NCBI GenBank assembly: GCA_038225855.1
Contig: JBBRQU010000021.1
Span: forward strand, 1-64,000
Direction: 5' to 3'
From: CAHJXF01 sp038225855
GTDB lineage: Bacteria > Pseudomonadota > Gammaproteobacteria > Burkholderiales > Burkholderiaceae_D
Length of the DNA: 64,000 bases
In this document: in pieces, positions 9,501 to 16,760 of the stretch
How the letters are laid out: every line of letters starts with the position of its first letter
Position numbering within the stretch: position 1 is the stretch's first letter
Translations under genes and position numbers: made by a program
Notes under the pieces: model-generated
Databases searched by the model: none
What the model was told of the DNA's origin: nothing
The model's input: only the letters and a program-made list of their open reading frames with translations

Positions 9501-10611
9501 CGGCCACCGCGTTATTGTCGGGATTGACTGCCAAGGTACCATCGGAATTGATTTCCATTCTCGGATTGACCGAGGGAATCAGATTGGCGTCGTATTGCGT
9601 GGCGCCGAGATATTTCATTGACGAGCGCATCACGCCGCCGTAACGACAACGATTCCAGCCGGTATCGTCGCAGCCGGGGGGCGCACTGCGGTCCAACAGA
9701 TACCCGAATATCGAAAAGCGCATCCTCGATTCGTTGCGCTGCGCTTCGCCAATCGGCTTGAATATGGGCGCTTGATCCGTTCCATAATTCTTGCAAAGGT
9801 CGGGACGCACCGGCCCTTCGGTCGCGTCGCAGACCAGAATGCGCAAATCGAATTGCCCCTTGTTGTTGTCGGGGTTGTTGCAATCGTGGAGATTTCTCTC
9901 GTCCTGTTCGGATGCGGCGCCATTCGTGCCGAAAAATACCTGCGTGCGGCAATTGTTGACGAACACCGTTTCATTGTTGGCGCCGATCGCGCTTGGGACA
10001 ATGGCCGTCAAATTACTTGCGACGACGCCATCGATGGTGCCATTGACCAACCTATGGCGCGGAAAGAAACCCGAGTTATAGAACGACGTGACGCCCGGCG
10101 CCAAAGATCCATCAGGGAGATAGGCGCGCTGAAGGACCGCACCGCTCCTGCCTGCCGCATCGACCACTCGATTGCCGCCCGTCATCGCATAGCGCAATTC
10201 ATCGATGCCCGACATCGTCGCCCAGTTCATGAAATTGCCGCTGAATGCGTTATTGCACTCATGATTCACATCGGCATTTGCCGAGGGCGAAAAGAAACCG
10301 GGCGCACCGTTCGTATATGAATAACACTTGGCTGGATCGAAATATCCGAGGTACTCGGCGGTTCTGACATAGATCGGCACGTTGCGGTATGCCGAGCCTA
10401 CCGTCGGGAATTCCACCGACGTGGCCACCGCCACGTTGGGATGCGCCTGCCGCCCGCCGTAGAGCGGCGCGTTGGAGATGTTGACGAGCGCCTGCGCATG
10501 GGCCGCGAGCGGCGCTAGCGAGGCCGCGCAGATCAGCAGCAAGGCGACCACGGCGGTCGCGCCTCGGCGATCAAAGGTCGTGCCGATCGACGGGTTCGAT
10601 GAAACGTTCAT
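6595..10611 (-). CDS. pilY1: PilY1/PilC-type pilus tip adhesin
   Basis: A 1338-residue secreted pilus-associated protein that stabilises pili at the tip and can act in adhesion or surface sensing. It has a signal peptide (AVVALLLICAASLAPLAAHAQA), a central part with FIVNVSDTNNSNDVYLPG that resembles the von Willebrand-like segment of the family, and a C-terminal PilC beta-propeller (about residues 780-1250: PAVYVGSNDGMLHAIRASTG, VLIGAGGNGAQGVFALDV). A Ca-site-like DRNGHANAD lies in the propeller. I start it at 10611, 4 bp after the pilX stop, because the signal peptide follows; the frame extends upstream without support. The stretch from about 8760 to 10330 is visibly lower in GC than the rest. 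Confidence 0.9.
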   Translation of the reverse strand: MNVSSNPSIGTTFDRRGATAVVALLLICAASLAPLAAHAQALVNISNAPLYGGRQAHPNVAVATSVEFPTVGSAYRNVPIYVRTAEYLGYFDPAKCYSYTNGAPGFFSPSANADVNHECNNAFSGNFMNWATMSGIDELRYAMTGGNRVVDAAGRSGAVLQRAYLPDGSLAPGVTSFYNSGFFPRHRLVNGTIDGVVASNLTAIVPSAIGANNETVFVNNCRTQVFFGTNGAASEQDERNLHDCNNPDNNKGQFDLRILVCDATEGPVRPDLCKNYGTDQAPIFKPIGEAQRNESRMRFSIFGYLLDRSAPPGCDDTGWNRCRYGGVMRSSMKYLGATQYDANLIPSVNPRMEINSDGTLAVNPDNNAVAGGTFSGFINYLNKFGSSGIYKRYDPAGELFYEALRYFQGPPVWGGSGPTPEAIVNMTLPMQDGFPVITSWSDPIQSRCAANFIVNVSDTNNSNDVYLPGFNGSPNSRYRPSSRPTAGGLDAVLWTSRIGALESAGFASLTLDDSRADLANLQNLATGFQDSASFLGAGAAFWANTQDIRPDLEGKQTVKTISFDVAEVGAGLNSLLQRREIYLMGKYGGFDNTIDRNVDTYPNPFFAADPADPQGPAIRSNSEWADAQGNPTNYLLASDPKKLIDGLRAAFAQINSQSGTLSGASLTSANLTYGSAGAYIATFGPKRWSGSVLSHTLSVDPITNLLVVSVAPNWDSGALLTARCGSVSSLSTVCTDTDTSVNQRKIVTTLNVGGTRVAKNFTFTNVALDPGYLLTLNTNPVTGLADALGQQRLNYLRGYRADEASALGFRSRDSAMGDIINSSPIYIGAPSSGISDADYQPFYATNNGRTPAVYVGSNDGMLHAIRASTGVELFSYVPGFVARDLNDLTNPGYTHEALVDTVPKIQEAKVNGTWKTVLIGAGGNGAQGVFALDVTTPTAFTPANVLFEFSDADDADFGNVIASPEIAKLKVAANTYQYFAVVTGYNNKRVDRNGHANADTNVSADTLNKGVLFLLSLDHALNTPWVQGRDYYKFTFPASNVLAPNGLGPVTLLPSRSGDRSTAAMYFGDLQGNLWRLNTAGNDPSTWVPALGTVAAPLPIFIARGAANNPQPITARVELAGGPFGSTLVFFGTGQYLGLGDLPLPGAQQSEYALLDTQSASTISRWADLVPRIATVVGANIQITGAAFSYSGGLAKKGWYVDFPNSVSVGERSVTKPAVRTGLLTFTTLTISNDVCGGGGGYIYQVNALSGLPYGNAPYGGYVSTVGIPGPPRIVDLTLTLGQERASGELINNKTQATLVSGTLGKIDTPGPVIPSKAPPVGRINWREITNWNDLTGH

Positions 10612-10615
10612 GGCA

Positions 10616-11308
10616 TCAATCCTTGGTGGCAACGATCGTCTGCAAAACGACCTGCGTATTGGGGTTGGCGCCGAAGCCCATGGCGGTGATGCGGAACATA
10701 TTGTGATCCGCGACGTCATCTATCGAGGTGTTGTTCCGAACCAGTTCGATGATGTAGCGCGGCGGGTAGCGCGAGAGCGGCTTGCCCGGGAAAGACACTT
10801 GCGACCCATAGCGGCGCCCCGTGTATTGGCCATAGGCGACCGTGCTCATCGTCCCGGAGCCTTTGGCATCGGCGAGGAAATCGAGCTGCGGATCGAGCCA
10901 TGCCGGGAGCGCCGGCGCATCCAGTGCGCGCGGACAAAGACCGGCGTTGGGCGGCACCGAGCACGGGCTCAACCCCGAAGAATTGAATCCGATGCCGCTT
11001 TCCGAGTTGAAGCAGGTCGATGTCCCGAAGCGCATGCGGCCCTGGTTCACATGACCAGGCTGGGTGCAGGCCGGCGATGCGGGATTGAGGATCTCGTACT
11101 CGGCGTCCTTCAATGCGGCCTCTGCTGATTGAAAAGCGATCTGACGATCGCGATCGTTGCGCGCGCTACGCTCTTCGTTGATCGCCATCTGCGAGGCGCT
11201 GACGCCGAGGATGATGATGACGATCAGCATCATCAGCGAGACGATCAGCGAGAAGCCGCGCTCGTCAGCCGCGGCGAGGCGAAGCGTGTGCATTCTGGAG
11301 GCGTTCAT
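10616..11308 (-). CDS. pilX: Type IV pilus assembly protein PilX
   Basis: A 230-residue minor pilin-like protein. The prepilin motif is ERGFSLIVSLMMLIVIIILGVSASQMA, which has Val rather than Glu at +5; this is typical of PilX/GspK-like proteins that cap the minor pilin complex. It is followed by the PilX N-terminal signature (NEERSARNDRDRQIAFQSAEAALKDAE). The ATG at 11308 overlaps the pilW stop (ATGA), so the longer upstream open frame is rejected. It is predicted to prime pilus assembly with PilV, PilW and PilE. Confidence 0.88.
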   Translation of the reverse strand: MNASRMHTLRLAAADERGFSLIVSLMMLIVIIILGVSASQMAINEERSARNDRDRQIAFQSAEAALKDAEYEILNPASPACTQPGHVNQGRMRFGTSTCFNSESGIGFNSSGLSPCSVPPNAGLCPRALDAPALPAWLDPQLDFLADAKGSGTMSTVAYGQYTGRRYGSQVSFPGKPLSRYPPRYIIELVRNNTSIDDVADHNMFRITAMGFGANPNTQVVLQTIVATKD

Positions 11309-12363
11309 GGTTGCAGCGACGGCCAGGTGGCCACTCGGTTGCGCACGAACACCGTCGTCTCGACGACGCGACGCAAGCGCGTGCGCTCGAGTGCGCTCAG
11401 GCTCGCGAGGCTGAAATTGGCGCCGGGATCGTTGGCGGCCGGATAGAGATTTCCGAAGAGGGTGTAGGTCTTCCCCGTCGATTCCGGCTCGGTCCGCACG
11501 CCGGTCGCGCTTCGCAACAGCATCGCGATCCTGACGACACGCACGTTGCTCCATTCGACGACCGGGTTGGATCCGCCGATGCCGGTGCGATAGACGAGCG
11601 CCAGCGGCGCGACCGAATCGGGATCGTTGGGCGGGCTGATGGGATAGAGCGCTTCACCATACAAGACCTGAAAGTCCTCGACCCCGCGAATCAGCGTCTG
11701 CGTATCGAAGCCGTTGGGGTTTCCTGTCAACGTGTCGTAGGTCTGCCTGCGACACTTCAATGCGGGCTCGCCGTCCACATCGGTATCGACGAAGAGCACG
11801 TTGTAAGCGCGGCGTTCGGCATAAACGGTCGATTCTTCAGACCCAAGACCGGGACCGGGCTTGAAGGGTTGCGGCACGGCCGTGCCCGCACAATCGAGAA
11901 CATTGCCGTCGGGAATGCCGCCGTTGGCGGTGGTCGTCGTGCCATCCTTGCTGGTCCCGAAATAGCGGATCGTCAACGAGTCGCTTCCATTGACCCCGAC
12001 GCCGCCGCCCGGCCTGGAATTGTTGCTGCCGGCGATCTCGGGACTGGTGATCGAATACGAGTCCGGAGCAATTTTCCACGCGGCATAGGCCACGTCGTAA
12101 TACGACGCAGGCGGGCTGGAGTCGTCACCAAAATTCGTATACCCCGCAAGCCGCACCAGCCGGTTGCCGAGTTCCAGTCCGAAGCGCGCCGACTCCGCGA
12201 GCCGCGTTCCCTCGTCCTGCGAGCGATAGGTTCCGCGCGAGGTGACCACCATCGCAGTCCCTGCGAGCACGACGAGCGCACCGAGCACCAGCGCGATCAT
12301 CAGTTCGGTGAGGGTCACGCCGCTCTGGCGCCTGCGTGCAAGGGGAGCAAAGAGGAGGGTCAT
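11305..12363 (-). CDS. pilW: Type IV pilus assembly protein PilW
   Basis: A 352-residue minor pilin of the PilW family. The leader MTLLFAPLARRRQSG is cleaved before VTLTELMIALVLGALVVLAGTAMV, with Glu at +5. It is followed by the characteristic LAESARFGLELGNRLVRLAGY segment and a long C-terminal domain. The start lies 1 bp after the pilV stop and its stop overlaps the pilX start, consistent with one transcript. It is part of the inner-membrane complex that initiates pilus assembly. Confidence 0.9.
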   Translation of the reverse strand: MTLLFAPLARRRQSGVTLTELMIALVLGALVVLAGTAMVVTSRGTYRSQDEGTRLAESARFGLELGNRLVRLAGYTNFGDDSSPPASYYDVAYAAWKIAPDSYSITSPEIAGSNNSRPGGGVGVNGSDSLTIRYFGTSKDGTTTTANGGIPDGNVLDCAGTAVPQPFKPGPGLGSEESTVYAERRAYNVLFVDTDVDGEPALKCRRQTYDTLTGNPNGFDTQTLIRGVEDFQVLYGEALYPISPPNDPDSVAPLALVYRTGIGGSNPVVEWSNVRVVRIAMLLRSATGVRTEPESTGKTYTLFGNLYPAANDPGANFSLASLSALERTRLRRVVETTVFVRNRVATWPSLQP

Positions 12364-12364
12364 G

Positions 12365-13000
12365 TCAATAAGGCTGAATGGGTACGACCAGATACGCCGT
12401 CGTCACTGCGGTCGCCAAGGCTCCCGCATCGCGGGCATTGTTGCTCTTCTCATCCCACTTCAATTTCACGACCAGCGGCGACGCCGGCAGGTTGTCGCAG
12501 GTCCCGTACGAGACAGCGTCCGAAGCGAGATTGGTGGCATCGCGACAGATCACCGCATTGCCGCCGGGCAATCCGTCGCTCCCGGTGAGCTTGGCGCGCC
12601 ATTCGTAGTAATCGTTCTGGGCCATCTCGGCGGGCGTGCATCCGGCCGACCAGCACGCCGCCACGCTTCCCGGCGCGACGCCGATGAAGACGCCTTCGTT
12701 GCCGAAGTTCGCGCGCATCAGATCGGAGAGTTCGTAGGCCAGCGCCGAGGCCTGCGAGCGCAGCGCCGATTGCTTGCTGTCGCGAATGGCGGACAAGGTC
12801 ATCGCCGCGGCGCCGAGCACGCCGAGGACGAGCACGATCAGCGCGACCATCACTTCGATCAGCGTGAAGCCCGCGACACGCGCATGAGCGCCGCGCGCGG
12901 AACGAACGAAAGACCGATGGGCAGGCTTTTCCACAGCCGCATTCTGCTGTCGCGAACCGCGCGCGCGACTGCCAAGCATCGGCATCCAGCCGCCATTCAT
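12365..13000 (-). CDS. pilV: Type IV pilus modification protein PilV
   Basis: A minor pilin with the motif AGFTLIEVMVALIVLVLGVLGAAAMTLSAIRDSKQSALRSQASALAYELSDLMRAN, the PilV signature. The leader from the ATG at 13000 would be about 44 residues, unusually long; a GTG codon for Val23 would give a more ordinary length, so the start is uncertain. The C-terminal part has several Cys (ACWSAGC, VICRD, YGTCDN). It is the first gene of the pil group after nrdR, in the order pilV-pilW-pilX-pilY1-pilE. Confidence 0.87.
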   Translation of the reverse strand: MNGGWMPMLGSRARGSRQQNAAVEKPAHRSFVRSARGAHARVAGFTLIEVMVALIVLVLGVLGAAAMTLSAIRDSKQSALRSQASALAYELSDLMRANFGNEGVFIGVAPGSVAACWSAGCTPAEMAQNDYYEWRAKLTGSDGLPGGNAVICRDATNLASDAVSYGTCDNLPASPLVVKLKWDEKSNNARDAGALATAVTTAYLVVPIQPY

Positions 13001-13052
13001 CGCCGCAGGCGCGACCGCGGACGGCGCATCATCGACGCGAAGGGCCGAGCGC

Positions 13053-13541
13053 CTAAGACTTCCGCGACCTGGACGCCGACTTGGCGGAGGGCCGGGTTGC
13101 GACTTCGCGAATCACATCGGCGAACTCGTCGATGTCTTCGAAACTGCGATAGACCGACGCGAAGCGGATGTACGCGATCTTGTCGATCTTCTTCAACTCG
13201 CGCATCACGAGCTCGCCGATGCGCTCGCTTGGGACTTCGCGATCGCCCGACGACATCAGCTTGTCTTCGATGCGTTCGATCGCCGCATCGATCGCTTCGG
13301 CGCTGACCGGCCTCTTGCGCAAGGCGAGGTGAAGACTGAACGACAGCTTGGTGCGATCGAAGTCCGCGCGGCTGCCGTTCTTCTTGATCACGACCGGCAT
13401 CGCGATCTCGGGCCGCTCGAAGGTCGTGAAGCGCCGCTCGCACTGGATGCAGCGACGCCGGCGACGGATCGAGTCGCCCTCCTCGGGTACGCGCGTGTCG
13501 AGCACCTGGGTATCGGGGTCGCCGCAGAAAGGACAGAACAT
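13053..13541 (-). CDS. nrdR: Transcriptional repressor NrdR (ATP-cone, zinc ribbon)
   Basis: Regulator of ribonucleotide reductase genes. It is 162 residues long, with the N-terminal zinc ribbon CPFCGDPD (Cys3, Cys6) and CIQCERRFTTFE (Cys31, Cys34). An ATP-cone domain follows (PVVIKKNGSRADFDRTKL ... VSAEAIDAAIERIEDKLM ... IAYIRFASVYRSFEDIDEF). A Lys/Ser/Arg-rich C-terminal tail is present. It lies downstream of glyA with a palindromic repeat between, and this glyA-nrdR pairing is common in betaproteobacteria. Confidence 0.97.
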   Translation of the reverse strand: MFCPFCGDPDTQVLDTRVPEEGDSIRRRRRCIQCERRFTTFERPEIAMPVVIKKNGSRADFDRTKLSFSLHLALRKRPVSAEAIDAAIERIEDKLMSSGDREVPSERIGELVMRELKKIDKIAYIRFASVYRSFEDIDEFADVIREVATRPSAKSASRSRKS

Positions 13542-13560
13542 CAGCGGTTTCTCCTATTTC

Positions 13561-13649
13561 CCGTCGTCCCCGCGCAGGCGGCGCGCACGCACCAAGCGCA
13601 GCGACGTTCGCGGTACGCTATCGGATCCCTGCTTTCGCAGGGACGACGG
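13561..13649. repeat. Palindromic intergenic repeat, variant copy between glyA and nrdR
   Basis: The outer arms CCGTCGTCCC and GGGACGACGG are perfect inverted repeats, with CCCTGCTTTCGCAGGG forming an inner hairpin beside the right arm. The core differs from the GAAGGCCGG copies, so this is a variant. It ends just before the glyA stop and could act as a processing or termination structure. Confidence 0.75.
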
Positions 13650-13652
13650 GGC

Positions 13653-14897
13653 TCATCCATAAACCGGAAAGCGTCGCGTCAACTCGGCCACCTTGTCGCG
13701 CGCAGCCGCGATGTTCACGGCATCGCCGGGCGCATCGAGCACATCGGCGATCAGATGGCCGACCTGCCCGGCTTCGGGCGCGCCGAAGCCGCGCGTCGTC
13801 ATCGCAGGGCTGCCCAGACGAATGCCGCTCGTCACGAAAGGCTTCTCCGGATCGTCGGGGATCGCGTTCTTGTTGACCGTGAGATGCGCGTCGCCCAGCA
13901 CTTGCTCGGCGTCCTTGCCGGTGATCTTCTTCGCGCGCAGATCGACCAGCATCAGATGGCTCTCGGTCCTGCCCGACACGATGCGCAGACCGCGCGCAAT
14001 CAGCGTCTTTGCGAGCACATCCGCGTTCTGTACCACCTGTTGCTGATACACCCTGAAGGACGGCTCGGCGGCTTCCTTCAACGCGATCGCCTTGCCCGCG
14101 ATCACGTGCATCAAGGGTCCGCCCTGAATGCCCGGGAAGATCGCCGAGTTGATCGCCTTCGCGTGCTGCTCCTTCATCAGGATGATGCCGCCGCGCGGGC
14201 CGCGCAGGCTCTTGTGCGTCGTCGTCGTGACCACGTCCGCGTGCGGCACGGGACTCGGATAGACGCCCGCTGCGACGAGGCCCGCGTAGTGCGCAACGTC
14301 CACCATGAAATACGCGCCGACATCCTTCGCGATCTTCGCGAAGCGCTCGAAATCGATGCGCAGACTGTAGGCCGATGCGCCCGCGAGAATCAGCTTGGGC
14401 TTGTGTTCATGCGCGAGGCGCTCGACCTGTTCGTAATCGATCGCCTCGTTCTTGTCGAGCCCGTAGCTGACGGGCTTGAACCACTTGCCGCTCATGTTGA
14501 GCGCCATGCCGTGCGTGAGGTGGCCGCCTTCGGCCAAGCTCATGCCGAGGAAGGTGTCGCCCGGTTTCATCAGTGCGAAGAACACCGCCTGGTTCGCCTG
14601 CGAGCCCGAGTTCGGCTGCACGTTGGCGGCTTCGGCGCCGAACAACGATTTCGCCCGATCGATCGCCAGCGTCTCCACCACATCGACGAATTCGCAGCCG
14701 CCGTAGTAGCGCTTACCGGGATAGCCCTCGGCATATTTGTTGGTGAGCTGGCTGCCCTGCGCCTGCATCACCGCGGGGCTCGTATAGTTTTCGGAAGCGA
14801 TCAACTCGATGTGATCTTCCTGCCGACGGTTCTCGTCGGTGATGGCGGACCAGATCTGCGGATCGGTATCGGCAATGGTGCGCTGGCGTTCGAACAT
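13653..14897 (-). CDS. glyA: Serine hydroxymethyltransferase
   Basis: PLP enzyme interconverting serine and glycine with tetrahydrofolate, the main source of one-carbon units. It is 414 residues from the ATG at 14897, which has GAGG about 8 bases upstream; a longer frame to 14948 adds 17 unsupported residues. Signatures seen: HIELIASENYTSPAVM, NVQPNSGSQANQAVF, the PLP lysine in TTTTHKSLRGPRGG (Lys229) and IRLGSPAMTTRGF. The gene heads the minus-strand block that continues through nrdR and the pil genes. Confidence 0.97.
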   Translation of the reverse strand: MFERQRTIADTDPQIWSAITDENRRQEDHIELIASENYTSPAVMQAQGSQLTNKYAEGYPGKRYYGGCEFVDVVETLAIDRAKSLFGAEAANVQPNSGSQANQAVFFALMKPGDTFLGMSLAEGGHLTHGMALNMSGKWFKPVSYGLDKNEAIDYEQVERLAHEHKPKLILAGASAYSLRIDFERFAKIAKDVGAYFMVDVAHYAGLVAAGVYPSPVPHADVVTTTTHKSLRGPRGGIILMKEQHAKAINSAIFPGIQGGPLMHVIAGKAIALKEAAEPSFRVYQQQVVQNADVLAKTLIARGLRIVSGRTESHLMLVDLRAKKITGKDAEQVLGDAHLTVNKNAIPDDPEKPFVTSGIRLGSPAMTTRGFGAPEAGQVGHLIADVLDAPGDAVNIAAARDKVAELTRRFPVYG

Positions 14898-15361
14898 GAC
14901 GCGGTCCTCGGTAAGGGCGCCGCCAGGAGCGGCCGCCATGGATGACAAATCGCAACCGGACGGTGCGCGTGACGCGATGAAGAAATGCGAGGCGTCGCGG
15001 GGCAGCCATGCGCTTGCACGTCATTCTCGGATGCCCAGGCGATCGGCTGCGAGCGCTCGATGTTGCATGAGCATTCGCTAATTCCGCGCTTCCCGGTGGT
15101 CATCCACCTTGACGCGATGCTTGACGCTTCAAGTATCGCGGCCATCGCCAGTCACGCGAAATGGAATGTGGACGGGAGTGTAAAAGACGTGGCGTGGTTT
15201 GTCATCGACGACCCGCACCACAGCCACGCTATTGCCGCGCCATTGCCATTCCGGAGTTCGATCGTAATCAGCTTCGAGGCGTGAACACGCGCAACCCGCA
15301 CCATCGGTCGAGCCCTTGCGATTTGAGACAATCGCAGCTCTCCCTTCGCAGAAGGCACCGC
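14898..15361. other. 464-bp divergent intergenic region between glyA and the SDR gene
   Basis: No convincing coding frame was found. It must hold the promoters of glyA (minus) and the SDR gene (plus). I see an imperfect inverted repeat CGTGGCGTGGT / ACCACAGCCACG near 15188-15229 and a 7-bp dyad at 15317-15336. The long glyA leader does not match a riboswitch I can recognise by eye. Confidence 0.5.
15317..15336. promoter_or_regulatory. Dyad upstream of the SDR gene, possible operator
   Basis: TGCGATT and AATCGCA form a perfect 7-bp inverted repeat with a 6-bp spacer, 25 bp before the ATG. Its size and position fit a repressor-binding site, but no regulator gene is adjacent. Confidence 0.3.
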
Positions 15362-16111
15362 ATGATCATCTTCGTCACGGGCGCCACCGCCGGCTTCGGC
15401 GCCGCCATCACGCGCAAGTTCGTCCAGGAAGGACACAAGGTCATCGCGTCCGGTCGGCGCCGCGATCGACTCGATGCACTGGTTGCGGAATTCGGGGACT
15501 CGGTGCTTCCGGTCGTCCTCGACGTGACCGATCGCGCCGCGACCGAGTCGGTCGTGCAGCAATTACCCAGGGATTGGTCCGCCATCGACATCCTTGTGAA
15601 CAACGCGGGGCTCGCGCTCGGACTCGAGCCCGCCCATCAGGTCGCGCTCGACGACTGGGAGACGATGATCGCCACCAACATCAACGGCGTCACCCGCATG
15701 ACGCGAGCCATCCTGCCGGGCATGGTCGAGCGCAAGCGCGGCCACATCGTCCATATCGGTTCGGTCGCCGCCCACTTCCCATATCCGGGTGGCAATGTGT
15801 ATGGAGCGACCAAGGCCTTTGTCGATCAGTTCAGCCTCAACCTGCGCGCGGATCTGCTCGGCACACCGGTGCGGGTGACCAACATCGAACCCGGGCTGTG
15901 CGGCGGCACCGAGTTCTCGAGCGTGCGCTTCAAGGGAGACGACGAACGCGCGGCGAAGATCTACGACGGCACGCAACCCCTGACCTCGGAAGACATCGCC
16001 GACACCGTGTACTGGGTCGCGACCCGTCCGGCGCATGTGAACATCAACAACGTGCAGATGATGCCCGTGTGCCAGGCGTTCGGGCCGTTGGCTGTCAAGA
16101 GGGATATGTAG
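15362..16111 (+). CDS. NADP-dependent short-chain dehydrogenase, YdfG-like
   Basis: A 249-residue classical SDR. It has the cofactor motif TGATAGFGAAI (residues 6-16), NNAG (80-83) and a catalytic triad of Ser134, Tyr147 and Lys151 (YGATKAF). The GRRRDRL after beta-2 suggests NADP preference. The PGLCGGTEFSSVRFKGDDERA segment closely resembles E. coli YdfG, which oxidises 3-hydroxy acids and serine and reduces malonic semialdehyde. The ATG at 15362 has AGAAGG about 8 bases upstream. It stands alone on the plus strand, divergent from glyA. Confidence 0.9.
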   Translation: MIIFVTGATAGFGAAITRKFVQEGHKVIASGRRRDRLDALVAEFGDSVLPVVLDVTDRAATESVVQQLPRDWSAIDILVNNAGLALGLEPAHQVALDDWETMIATNINGVTRMTRAILPGMVERKRGHIVHIGSVAAHFPYPGGNVYGATKAFVDQFSLNLRADLLGTPVRVTNIEPGLCGGTEFSSVRFKGDDERAAKIYDGTQPLTSEDIADTVYWVATRPAHVNINNVQMMPVCQAFGPLAVKRDM

Positions 16112-16294
16112 CGCTGGCTGGTCGGCGCGCCGAGTCTGAAAAAAAGCGCGTGCCGGGCGGCTGCTGCATTTGGGCAGCACGCTCGAATGGCTTGCGCCCA
16201 ACGTGCTGGCCGCCCCCATGGTGGAAAGTGTTGTGATGACCCTGAAGATATCCGGCTCCGTAGATCCTTTCGGCCATCGTGCGTCAGGCGTCGC

Positions 16295-16717
16295 TCACAG
16301 GTCTTTCGGTCCGAATGCGCCGGGCAGCAATTCTTCCATCGACCATTCGCTGCGGCCGTCCCCTTCGCATCCACTCACCACCGTCGCCTCGGGACCGAAC
16401 TCATGAATCACCTGACGGCACGCCCCACACGGTGACACCGGCTGCTGCGTGGGCGTATGGACCGCCACCGCGACAATGCCTCGCGCCCCCGCCGACACCG
16501 CCGCAAAAATTGCATTGCGCTCGGCACACGACGTCAATCCATACGACGCGTTCTCGACGTTGGCCGCCGTGTACACGCGCCCGTCGTCGGCGAGGACTGC
16601 GGCCCCGACGCGAAAACGGCTGTAAGGCGCGTATGCGCGCGCGCTCGCCTCGCGCGCGGCGGCCATCAAGGCTGCGCTTTGCTGCGTATCGAACGGCTTC
16701 GGTTCAGGAGGCTTCAT
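16295..16717 (-). CDS. cdd: Cytidine deaminase
   Basis: Homotetrameric-type cytidine/deoxycytidine deaminase of 140 residues, with zinc-site motifs CAERNA (Cys64, catalytic Glu66) and PCGACRQ (Cys97, Cys100). It hydrolyses cytidine to uridine for salvage. It is divergent from nupC with only 43 bp between start codons, and deoA lies 3.4 kb away, so uptake, deamination and phosphorolysis of pyrimidine nucleosides are encoded close together. Confidence 0.95.
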   Translation of the reverse strand: MKPPEPKPFDTQQSAALMAAAREASARAYAPYSRFRVGAAVLADDGRVYTAANVENASYGLTSCAERNAIFAAVSAGARGIVAVAVHTPTQQPVSPCGACRQVIHEFGPEATVVSGCEGDGRSEWSMEELLPGAFGPKDL

Positions 16718-16760
16718 CTATGATGCGGCGCTTCGACAAGAATTGATCGGGGAAACATTG

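Noticed and set aside
13329..14945. 538-codon open frame on the plus strand opposite glyA and nrdR
   Set aside because: The minus strand carries clear GlyA and NrdR. The plus-strand translation is Arg/His-rich without family features, as expected for an antisense frame in GC-rich DNA.
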